22,900 nt of DNA from Parachlorella kessleri (lineage: Eukaryota > Chlorophyta > Trebouxiophyceae > Chlorellales > Chlorellaceae), in NCBI GenBank assembly GCA_001598975.1, contig BBXU01001994.1, positions 1-22,900 of the forward strand, read 5' to 3'. Below, one piece after another: positions 1 through 9,201 of this stretch. Under the pieces are notes generated by a model. That model saw nothing but the letters and a program-made list of their open reading frames with translations, was not told the origin of the DNA and searched no databases. A program made the position numbers and the translations under genes. Numbering within the stretch: the first letter of the stretch is position 1; each line of letters begins with the position of its first letter.

Positions 1-214
1 GTAGGCCGGCTCGACTTACTGCACGCATACGCTTATGCCTCTCCCCCACCAATGGCTCTCAGGTCATACCACTTGTAGTGTCAGCTGGGATCTTGAACTT
101 GCTGCATGCCCCCCGCTGCCTAGATCTGGCCACAAGGTACTGCATGGACGCCGGAGGGTCCATGCATGTCACAGCACGCCCCTTTGTCTCTAAGGATCCC
201 AGCTTACGTCCGCA
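1..214 (+). other. probable intron of the ABCG gene
   Basis: The window opens with GTAGGC, a donor sequence also used twice in the pyruvate kinase gene, and this stretch ends in a good acceptor (TTACGTCCGCAG) before the exon at 215. I see no convincing exon inside. It may be one complete intron whose first base happens to be the first base of the window. Confidence 0.5.
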
Positions 215-2239
215 GGGGACAACCTGAGTGTTGACAATGTTCTCAACCTGTGCGCCGCCCTCTTCATGTGTACAATCCCCGCTGGCTTTGGTGCGGTGGC
301 ATACACGCCCGCGCTTGTGCTGGAGCGGCCACTCTTTGTCAGGTCAGCAGCAGAGAGGAGCTCCCCGCCAGCATGTGTACCTCATGTTCTTTTGAAAATT
401 GTGCCTTCACACTGGCATTTCGGCTTGCTTCCCCTGCCACCGATCTCCAACACCCTGCAGGATGTGCACGCGATACGCTTGCACAAGCTCCTGCCTGCGC
501 TTTCAGCTGTGTTGCAGCTCCTCTCGGCGCTTTCACGTGTGTGGTTTCATACGCGGCTGTGTTACCACTGCACGTGTGCCTGTGCCTAATCACTGCCTGC
601 CGATGTGGTCGGAACCCTTCAGCAGTACGGCATCCGGTGATTATTGAGATGCATGGGTTCTGCGCATGGAGCCTACCAGGCCAGCTTGCTTGGCAGCCTG
701 GCTGCTGCAGGGAGCGCAACGATGGCCTCTACCGGGTGGTGACCTACTTGTGCGCCAAGATGCTGGAGGAGCTGGGGCTGGCACTGCTCATCTCACTCGT
801 CTTCTGTAAGTTGCTGGCCGGCCATGGCGCTGCTTGACAAGCCCTCACCTCAGTTACCTTTGCCTGCGGCTTCCATCACTGAGCATGACGCACGCTTGTC
901 TCCGCGCACCTTGAATGCCGTGCATGATGGAGCGCGCCAGCGGCGGGCACAGCGACAGTGCCCAGGCGCTCCTCGACTGCTGTGCTTGGGTGCATGCGCG
1001 CCTGGTGCAGCCAACATTGTGTGGTGGGCCCTGGCCCTGGAGGGCAGCTACCTGCTTTTCTGGCTGGACTACCTCTGCGCTTTGGCGATAGGCATCGGTG
1101 AGCGGTTGTAAAAGTAGTTGTGAAGGTAGTTGTGGGGGACTTGTAGGTGTGGAGTTGTGACAATGCGCAAGGGTGGCGGCACGCTTTTGGTAGAGATAAC
1201 AGTCAGGGTTCTGAAGTGGAGGGACGTCATTACTGGGAAGGACTGATCAAAGCTAGAGGCTTCGCAAGTGGATCGGCTGGTAATGCCTACCACACTGCAG
1301 TTGCTTGGGCAAGGACGCGCCTGGAGCGTGCATGCAGTTGCTGGTAGTAGTTTTGAGGCTTCCCAGCAGCACGGCTTGTATCACTACCGAGGGGGAGACT
1401 CCTTGCCTCTTTGCGACGCAGTGCTGGCGTATTTCATTGCTGCCCTATCTCCAAACATGGTCACGGCAGCTGCGGCCCTGCCAGCGGTGAGCCTTACTGC
1501 AATCGCATTGTGAGCGCTGCTCACTGGATGAGTGCTGGGAGGTGCCTGTGCTCGCAAGCGCCAGCGCTGCTGCTGCTGCTTCTCCTTGCCGCTGCGCCTG
1601 GGCTCTCATGTGGGGATCAGGTGTATGTCCACAAAAGGGAAACTGCACCTGCTGTGCCCTTTCTACCTACCCGCTTGCTGTGTGGTTGCGCTGCCAGCTG
1701 TCGGCCCTCACTGACTGCCTTCCCCTGTTTCTCTTGCTTGCAGTACATGACAGCCAACCTATTCTTCACAGGTCTGCTGCTGCGCTGGGACGACATACCC
1801 AAGTATTGGCGATGGCTGGCTTACATCAACTTCATGCGGTACAGCTGGGGGGCCCTGATGCTCAACCAGTTTGGGGGCGACCGAGATGTGCAGGTGAGCA
1901 CACTTCCCAGGCAGCCAGCTGGAGGCTTTAGGTTGTCGTTGTGCACATGCAGCCTCTCAAGGAAGCGTGCCTTTTCTTGCATGCATGTCGCCCCTCAAGC
2001 TCCTGCAAAAGTGTATGCATCTCTCCCTAAGAAATGATGTCAGTGTGGACACTCGTAGTGGCTGTCGATTGGGCTGCCCTGCACCCGTGCAGTTGCTTGG
2101 GGGAGACACCGTGCTGCAATACTACAGTCTGTCTGGTGCGGACAAGTGGGTATGGCTTGGGATAGAGTTCAGCTTTTTCCTTGTTTTCTTCTTCCTAGCC
2201 TTCGTGGCTTTGACTTTGGTGAGCCACGTGAAGCGCTGA
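215..2239 (+). CDS. ABCG-family half-transporter, C-terminal part (partial gene)
   Basis: Exons 215-342, 711-805, 1011-1097, 1422-1486, 1744-1893 and 2093-2239 join in frame to 223 residues plus stop. The gene continues to the left of the window. The protein is the ABC-2-type membrane half of an ABCG (WBC) transporter, which would pair with a second half and use ATP to export lipids, hormones or other hydrophobic compounds across a membrane; the substrate cannot be told. The ABCG hallmark is ERPLFVRERNDGLYR following the first visible membrane segment, then a helix in MLEELGLALLISLVF. Further hydrophobic segments follow in exons 3 to 5 and a last one, WLGIEFSFFLVFFFLAFVAL, just before the end. 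The loop containing RWDDIPKYWRWLAYINFMRYS is typical of the region before the last membrane helix. The ATP-binding domain is not in the window. Five of the five visible introns are GT-AG and the phases all agree. Confidence 0.88.
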
Positions 2240-2843
2240 GCGGAAAAGAGCGCCTGCCGCCCTGGCGGCTTTGTATGTCATATACCTGTCTCTAGGACAG
2301 CTGGCAGACTGTCGTTATTGACTACAATGTCCATTAATCCTTGCAACGCCATTTGCACCCCTCCTGCCATGCCTGAGGTGTTACAAAACAAAGGTGGAGG
2401 AAGACAACGATCGAGAGCAGGTTGCAGACTGGCACGGTGGCTTGAACTTGACCAGCTGTTGATACTATGACGAACACCCAATGTGTTGTTGGTGCGCTTG
2501 ATATCTTCATGCCTACGGGGGTAGTGCATGCATCGCAACTGGCAGTGATAACTTGTTACAACACTGACACCCTTTCCAAAGTTTCGCCTTGTTGCCGCTC
2601 GGGGTAATTACGCTACCTGGCAAAGTTATACTGCCCAGACCAGTAAGGCCCATCAGTGCCCTATAAAGCAGCAAAGCTACAGCATCAAAGTGCATCCGCG
2701 TAGTAAGAGTTACGCTGTCATACAGCAAGGAAGAATAGACAAGGAGCCCTGGGAAGAACCTATAGACGAAGGGAGACATATCAATCTATTCGTACAGCTC
2801 TACTCTCACTCCCTGTTCGGACTACCTGCCACCCATGCTAATA
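2240..2843. other. convergent intergenic region (3' UTRs)
   Basis: This stretch lies between the stop codons of the transporter (plus) and the asparaginyl-tRNA synthetase (minus). No gene or RNA is recognisable. It is less GC-rich than the coding parts. On the minus strand it has TGTAA at 2556-2560 and again near 2380, suitable as polyadenylation signals for the synthetase. I found no plus-strand TGTAA for the transporter, only a TGTAT near 2271. Confidence 0.6.
2556..2560 (-). promoter_or_regulatory. putative polyadenylation signal of the asparaginyl-tRNA synthetase gene
   Basis: The minus strand reads TGTAA, the usual green-algal polyadenylation signal, about 285 bases beyond the stop codon at 2844. 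It is the first such pentamer downstream of the gene. Cleavage would be expected some 10-20 bases further on. Transcript ends are not visible from sequence alone. Confidence 0.45.
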
Positions 2844-5800
2844 TCAGAACTCTGCATGGCCTGGCCAGCGCGGGAAGGGGATGACCTCCCTGATGTTGTC
2901 CACGCCTGTGCTGAAAAGGATGAGTCGCTCAAAGCCCAGCCCAAAGCCTGCAGCAGCAGCGGAGAAGAGATCCCCAAGGCGGCTTGTCCAAGGCAGCTGG
3001 ACAGCCAGAAGCCCATGCGAGACACACTGTGATTGCACCTCAGTGACATGTGGGCCCCATCTGTGGACCGCATCAGCGGCATCAGCGCAGTTGTCAGGGT
3101 ACACTAGGCAGAACCACAGTGCGTTGCCGCAAACCGGAAGCATCGGTCTAGCTACCAGCCAGCGCTGTGCAGAGTGCTCCTAACCCAGGCCGCTGTACTA
3201 CTTGACCTCCTGTGTCCAATCCAGCGCACGGGCCTTCCTTGCTACAATTTATAGAGTCCGCCGTATAACGCAGCTACTGCCAACACATAACATACCCCTC
3301 ACCTTCCACCCACCCCTCACCATGGCACTGGGTCCCCGACCATTGCAGGTCCAGACAGCCAAGCCGGTGCAAGGCATACTGCTGCAGACCCCAAACCTTA
3401 CCCGCATGTGGCACCGTGCCGTAACGCCGCAGGTCTAGGTAGCCGCGATATGCCTCAAGGGGCATGCCACTCTCCTTCAGGCGAGTCTCCAGCACGTCCA
3501 GCCTGTCCTCGCGCTGGGAGCCGCCAATCAGCTCGCCAACCTGCACACAGCGGGATAACCCTTCGTCCGCGGCTCATATCTGTTCAGCCCCACTACCTGC
3601 CGCCACTGCCAAGCGCACTAGTGACCAAGTACCAAAGCGGGGGAGCAACTGCTGGCAGCGAGGCTATTGGACAAATGATTGATAAGTCGCAGCCTGGAAT
3701 GGCCCAGTCGATGTCACCCGCCAACCTTGCCGCCATTGACAAAGGGTGGGGAAAGGGTGCAGTCCTGCCTGGCAGGACAGCCTTCCCACCTGCGAAGGTG
3801 TATCCAACAAAACACTGCCCCATGCTCCCTTCACCACCACCATGCACCAGCAACACAACATGGACATGCTACACTTCCAGACCCCCCCCCCCCCCATCAC
3901 ACCTTGGGCACCAGCACATCCATGGCCGCCACGGTCTTGCCGTCATCATTGAGGCGCATGTAGAATGCCTTGATCTCCTTGGGGTAGTTGTACACGATGA
4001 TGGGCGCCTTGAACACCTCCTCAGTCAAGTACCGCTCGTGCTCGCTCTGCAGTACAAAGAAAGGGTTCACGAGAGATTATACCGGTCAAAGCATCACGTT
4101 GTTCACGACAACCATGCAGGAGACGATGGCAAGTCAAAGTACCCACTTCATGGGCTACTCATGCATACCTTTGACGTGCTTAGGGCTCCGTAGTGGAGGT
4201 TGCTTTTCTCAGGAGCAATGACATGTGTGGAAGTGCACAGGGGTGCTCAGCTGCACCACTAGAACAGCAGCACAATGGAGTCCTCATAACGTTCGCACCC
4301 ACTCTCAAATGCCAGCTGCTTTTCAGTTTTCCCATGTTCCCTGCATGGCTTACCTGCAGGTCGATCCCCCACTCCACCTTGTAGTCAAACTTCTTCTTCT
4401 TGGAGCGCACCACCTCTTCCAGGATCTCAATGGCCTCGGTGTATGAGACCCGCTTGAATGGCGAGTTGGCCACCTGCACAGGTCAACCAGTGTGGGGCTT
4501 CAAGCTCCACAACTGCCCACCCAGCTTCAATGTGTCCTGGGAGCACAGCTTATTCTTTCGACATCTTTATGGATTGACAATGAACGCTGATCCTGCACAA
4601 GGCGACCGGCAACTTCCCAAATCCACGCCTCTGCAACTGCAATTTGTATCCCTGGTCTTACTGCTGTGCGCACCCTTCTGACATCAACCAAGGCTGTCAC
4701 AAGCCCATGCCCCCCCCCCCCAGCACACCTGTTCTAGCCGAGCAATGGCGGTCTTGTCGATCATGTTGTTGATAAAGTCAAGGTCCGCCCTGCACACAGG
4801 CAGCGATGATATAAGCATAACCCCAAACTCGTCCATGGCAGGAACCAGGTCCGGCTATCAGCCTTGAGCACGCAGCACCTAAGGTGTAAGACCAGGACCA
4901 TGCCTCCTGCACAAGCGGCCTCTGCCAACTTGGTTGTGAGGTAACAAAGACCCACCACCTAAACACCCAAGGAGCTAGCAGCCCACCTGCAGTTCTTCAG
5001 CAGGTAGTGGCAGCAGTACCGCACATAGTCCTCCGCGCACTGCATGTCGTCGGCCAGGTCGCAGAAGGCCATCTCCGGCTCGATCATCCAGAATTCGGCC
5101 AGATGGCGCGCGGTGTGGGAGTTCTCGGCCCGGAAGGTGGGGCCTGCTCAGGGGATGGGGACAGCGAGCAATCAATAAAATGAATGCTGGCGAGCCACAA
5201 GGCCACCTTCAGCCCCTGCAGCCAAAACTGAGCCAGCTGGCAAGCAGTGTGGGATTTGCCCCAACAAAGGGTGGGAGCCTGCATGAAGGGCGGTCAGCGA
5301 GGGGAAGATGCCTGGATGTAGGGACGGAGCCTCAGGGGCCAAAATGGGGTGGGGGGCCTGTGTGAAGAGTAAGTTAGCGCGGGGATGGTGTATGGCTGAA
5401 TGGTTGAATGGGACACACAGCACATGCAGAAAGGTCTTGTGTATTGACATGTTTGTCTCATGCAAGGCTCACGCACTTTCCCTTCCAGCGGAGCACCATC
5501 CCCAACCAGGGTAGCCCGCCCAGGCCACTCAGCCAGTGCGATGATGCCATTACAGTTAAGAATATGGCTACCAGTAAACTCACCGAAGGTGTAGACGTTG
5601 GAGAGGGCACAGGCGTAGTACTCGCCGTTCAGCTGCCCCGACACTGTGAGGTAGGTGGGCAAGCCAAAGAAGTCCTCAGAGTAATCGATGCTGCCATCCT
5701 CCTTGCGTGGAAGGCCGCCCACATACCGCTGGCTGCAAGCACCAGAGTAAGACTGTCAGCAGCTAGGGTCTCAAGAATCGTCACATGATCAATGGGCCAG

Positions 5801-8800
5801 CTTCCCTGCACGGCAGGTCGCCCCTTGCCCCGCCGACTGCAGCGGACGGAGTAGTTCAGGCTAGTAAAAGTAGGCAGGGTTGTAACAGGAATCATCAAGG
5901 CAAACCTCCCAGCAGGGGCCCTTTTTGCTTCCGGCTTGCTAGCAGGCAAAGACAAAGCACACAGGGAAGGCAGGGGTTCACAGGGTAGTTATACTGTCGC
6001 CAAGCTGCATAGATGAGCAACCCCCGCCTGAGGGTTATGGCTGGTGAGACAACTAGGTAAACGCAGGAGCCTTGTTGACCACATGAATTCTCTTGAGGCT
6101 GCTCCCATTCCCATCCTATTTCCTCCCCGAGGCTTGACTACCCGAACCGCCACTGCCTCACCTCTCCTCTGCATCGGCTACTTGCTTTTTGAGCTTGAGC
6201 AGCTTCTCTACTTCCGCCTTGCTTGCCGCCTGCAGCTCCTTGTTGCCCTGCAGCAGCAGACGTTCAGCAAAATCTGGGCCAGGCACTCCAACACGGCGCA
6301 GCGGCAGTTCAGGGGAGAGTCCATCCAAGAGCCATTGGGGTGTTCCATGACCTCTGCGGGATACCCATGGGCTATAAAAGCTGCAACTCACAAGGCCAAA
6401 GCTTGCAATTAGACTTCCATATGACATCCATGTATTCTTGTCACTACGCTATAGAATATGGTTAGCCAACTGTACACCGCACCAATTGTCACCATCTTCC
6501 CACCCAACCGGCCCTGAGGCACCTTGTCTGCTGCTGCCGCTGCCTTGGCCTCCTTGACCGCGCCGCCCTGCTGCTCCACCTGCTGCCGCAGCTCCTGCAG
6601 CTGCTCAGCGCTCAGCCGCGGCAGCTTGCCCACCTCATCTACCTTGCCGAGCAGCGTTGTCACCTGCACCCAGCCATGGCGGGGTGCGTTTGGCAAATCT
6701 GGACTGTCTCAGCCAAACTTGCTCAGCTGCGTGGTCGCCTGCCCATAGCAGGGAGGGCCGGCTTATGTCACCTAATCTGGTAGGGACCCATATGAGTAGG
6801 CAGTCGTACCTACCAGGATTCAGTGGCAGACCATGAGATCATTAACCATAATGTGAGCCACGCTGCTATCGCTGGCCGCATCTGTCCCTCGCCGGACAGA
6901 CAGGTACTTGCAAACAGAGGGTATGCTATCCTCTAGAATCCCATTGTAGGCTTGACAAGATACACTCGCACAGGGCCGCCCACTGGCTTCGCCAGCTCCA
7001 GCCCACCTGGAACATCTCTCCAGCGCCTTCACAGTCTGCTGCGGTGATAATAGGCGTGTGCACATACACAAAGTTGCGCTCCTGGAAGAAGCTGTGCGTG
7101 GCGTAAGCCAGCGCGTTCCGGATGCGGGCCACGGCACCAATGGTGTTGGTCCTGCAGTCAGGCATCGTCAAAAGTCAGGAGGCTTTGAAGCTTCAACAGG
7201 TCTCAGCTAACAGCCCATGGCGTGAGACCCTTTCTCCAGCTTTTATGGCTTGCTCAATGACCACACGTCTCCTGCCCACAGAAGCGCAGGCTTGCAGTCG
7301 CAACCGCAGCGCCCGACATCTCAGCTCCAAGCCCAGACACCCGGCTCCCCACCTGGGCCGCAAGTGCGCCTTCTCCCGCAAAAACTCAAACGACTGCTTC
7401 TTCTTGGCCAGCGGGTACTCGGCCGCGTCAGTCTTGCCCAGGTGCACGACCTTCGTGGCCTTGAGCTCCACTTTCTGCTTGGTGCCGGGCGGCGTCTCCT
7501 CCAACGTGCCCTCAATCAGCACAGAGGTGCTTGTTGGGCACAGCTCCTTGAGGCCCCCCACCTCCTCGGCAACTTCCTTGGTCACCATGACCTGGGTGTG
7601 CATGTGATAGCAGAACTACAGTCTTCGGATTGAGTCTGCAGGCGCGGGAGGAGGGCAAAGACCCGGCGAACAACGGCATGCGCACATGCATGGTAGCGGC
7701 GCCAACAATAGCATCGGCACAAACCAGCAACTGCAGGCTTCTGCAGTGACAGCCGTGGGGATCATTGAAAAAGCAAACACACAGCAGCACGGGTTGTAGC
7801 AAGCCACATCAAGCAGGCCAGAAATAGTCCTACGCTGGCAAGCCAGGCCGGCCCACTAGCCGAGTAGTATCAACAGTCTCCCAACAAGTCACCTGGGGCA
7901 CCAGCTACAAAGAAACACTTAGCCCACAGAGCAACACTCCGCGACTTCCACCTTACCTGGATGCTAGCGAAACAGCTGCCATCATTGACCTCTAGGAAAG
8001 CGAAGGCACCGGCGCCAGCCTCGCGGCCAGTTTTCACCCAGCCACCTATGCGGATGGTCTTGCCAACCTGCAGAGGGCGTGTAGCTTATTCATTTCGCCC
8101 CAGAGCTGCTTGCTGATGTGGGTCCAGGTTGCAGGGTTTGGTTAGACGAACAGCACGAAAATGCGCAGTCTACAAAGCCCCGCCAGAGATCAACCAAACA
8201 GCGAGCTGGCACCTGCGAATTGAGTGGGGACTACACGACACCTTGCTACCTCTTGCATGTCCAGAAGTGGACACTCACACAAGAATACACGGGTGTAGAT
8301 AAGGGAGAGCCAGGAAAGCCGAGCACACACTCCAAGCCGGCAGGTCCGTGAGCTTTCATGCGGTTGCCACAAAGCACCTGGGGTCGGTCGGATTATAGGA
8401 CACCATACCTAGGTGCGGACCTGGGCGGCATCTTCAAACCCTGCCCAGGAAAGCCACCAACAAGAGATAGCACCTCCTAGACACAACCCATGGTAAACTG
8501 CCGCCCTCACCAGCGTGACGCCACCACCCTCAGACTCCAGGATAGTCCGGACCAGCGTCCTGCCATAGGACTTGGAGTATGGCGCCACCACCTCCAGCTC
8601 GGCCTCTTTCTGCTTCAGTGTCGCCTGCAGCAGCACTCTGCGCCACTATGGTCCACACACCTCTGCCTGGCCCCAGCACCACATGTAGCTGCATGCACCT
8701 GGCCACACACAGTGCAGGTAAAGCTTCCGCCAGTCATCCGCACCTGCAGCGACTCGAGCTGCTTCCTAAGTGATTCCACCTCCTCGGCGGTCACTGGGGA

Positions 8801-8998
8801 TTGCCCGTTCTCAGCTGGCATCTTCTGCTCAGTCGTTGTGGCTGCTTGACTTGCAGCGACACTAAGTCCTCTGCGACGCGCCCCTGGGTAAGATTTACAG
8901 GGAGCCTGCACTGCTTTGGGAGTAAGTGAGGAAAAACGCGACAGAAGCGACGGCTGGCCAACCACCTGTGCAACTCTACGCAAGGCCAGCATACGCAT
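2844..8998 (-). CDS. Asparaginyl-tRNA synthetase, with WHEP-like insert and organelle-type leader
   Basis: Class II asparagine-tRNA ligase (EC 6.1.1.22), which charges tRNA-Asn with asparagine. Fourteen exons: 8744-8998, 8511-8624, 7957-8067, 7353-7591, 7007-7151, 6523-6663, 6162-6247, 5584-5732, 4987-5143, 4729-4789, 4354-4473, 3903-4046, 3402-3540, 2844-2947. They total 1,965 bases, 654 residues. Residues 1 to about 58 are rich in Arg, Ser, Ala and Leu and lack acidic residues, like a plastid or mitochondrial transit peptide. A short coiled coil follows (about 70-105), then the OB-fold anticodon-binding domain (about 122-235, with [14 protein letters not shown]). The catalytic domain has [15 protein letters not shown] (motif 1 region), [16 protein letters not shown] (motif 2, about 417-432) and GLGFERL (motif 3, about 623-629). 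The ending [11 protein letters not shown] is near the usual C-terminus. [15 protein letters not shown] identifies it as Asn rather than Asp type. A WHEP-like hairpin (about 300-364) sits between motifs 1 and 2. Starting at ATG 8998 includes the leader; Met60 (8819-8821) could start a form without it. Confidence 0.95.
3882..3902 (-). repeat. G14 run just inside a synthetase intron
   Basis: On the minus strand the intron after exon 3903-4046 starts GTGTGAT and then has 14 consecutive G. A nearly identical start is found in another intron of the same gene at 4710-4728. Confidence 0.85.
4710..4728 (-). repeat. G12 run just inside a synthetase intron
   Basis: On the minus strand the intron after exon 4729-4789 starts GTGTGCT and then has 12 consecutive G, like the intron at 3882-3902. 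Confidence 0.85.
6162..6663 (-). other. WHEP-like helical hairpin encoded by exons 6-7 of the synthetase
   Basis: Exon 6 (6523-6663) returns to the catalytic domain with VTTL and then encodes [19 protein letters not shown]. Exon 7 (6162-6247) encodes [19 protein letters not shown]. Together these are two amphipathic basic helices joined by a short linker, the pattern of WHEP domains of eukaryotic aminoacyl-tRNA synthetases, which bind tRNA or partner proteins. The core resumes in exon 8 with [13 protein letters not shown] recall that some plant asparaginyl-tRNA synthetases carry a WHEP domain. Assignment is by pattern only. Confidence 0.75.
8819..8998 (-). other. N-terminal transit-peptide-like segment of the synthetase
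   Basis: This codes for residues 1-60. It is rich in Arg, Ser, Ala, Val and Leu, holds the arginine cluster [12 protein letters not shown], and has its only acidic residue (Glu57) at the very end. This is typical of plastid or mitochondrial presequences, and in plants one such protein often serves both organelles. Met60 (cat at 8819-8821 on the plus strand) lies just after it and before the acidic PAENGQ. Targeting is inferred, not shown. Confidence 0.65.
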
Positions 8999-9201
8999 AT
9001 CCAGGCCCCAAAGATCTCCCCTAGAGGCAGAAGTTTATTTGATCGAGTGCCTCGGCTGGTTTTCAGCACCAGAGGCTGCAGTACAGGTACAGTCTTTGAA
9101 TGCAGAGTTGGTCCTCTGATAGATCGCGGCTCGGACTCAATTCCATATGGTAGTTTCTTAGAGGTCGACACCATGACTTTGACAGCCTGACACTTTTCAG
9201 C
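8999..9201. promoter_or_regulatory. short bidirectional promoter region
   Basis: Only 203 bases separate the start codon of the synthetase (minus, 8998) from the first ATG of the FANCA-like gene (plus, 9202). Both promoters and both 5' UTRs must fit here or overlap the genes. I see no clear TATA box. The segment is moderately AT-richer than its surroundings (for example AGTTTATTTGATC near 9030). Confidence 0.6.

Noticed and set aside
250..837. Open frame of 195 codons on the plus strand
   Set aside because: It runs out of frame through two transporter exons and the intron between them. The other frame gives ABCG sequence.
2240..2843. Search for a tRNA or other RNA gene between the convergent genes
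   Set aside because: No cloverleaf, A/B box pair or other RNA signature was seen.
3408..4193. Open frame of 261 codons on the plus strand
   Set aside because: Antisense to synthetase exons and introns; its composition only reflects high GC, and no family is recognisable.
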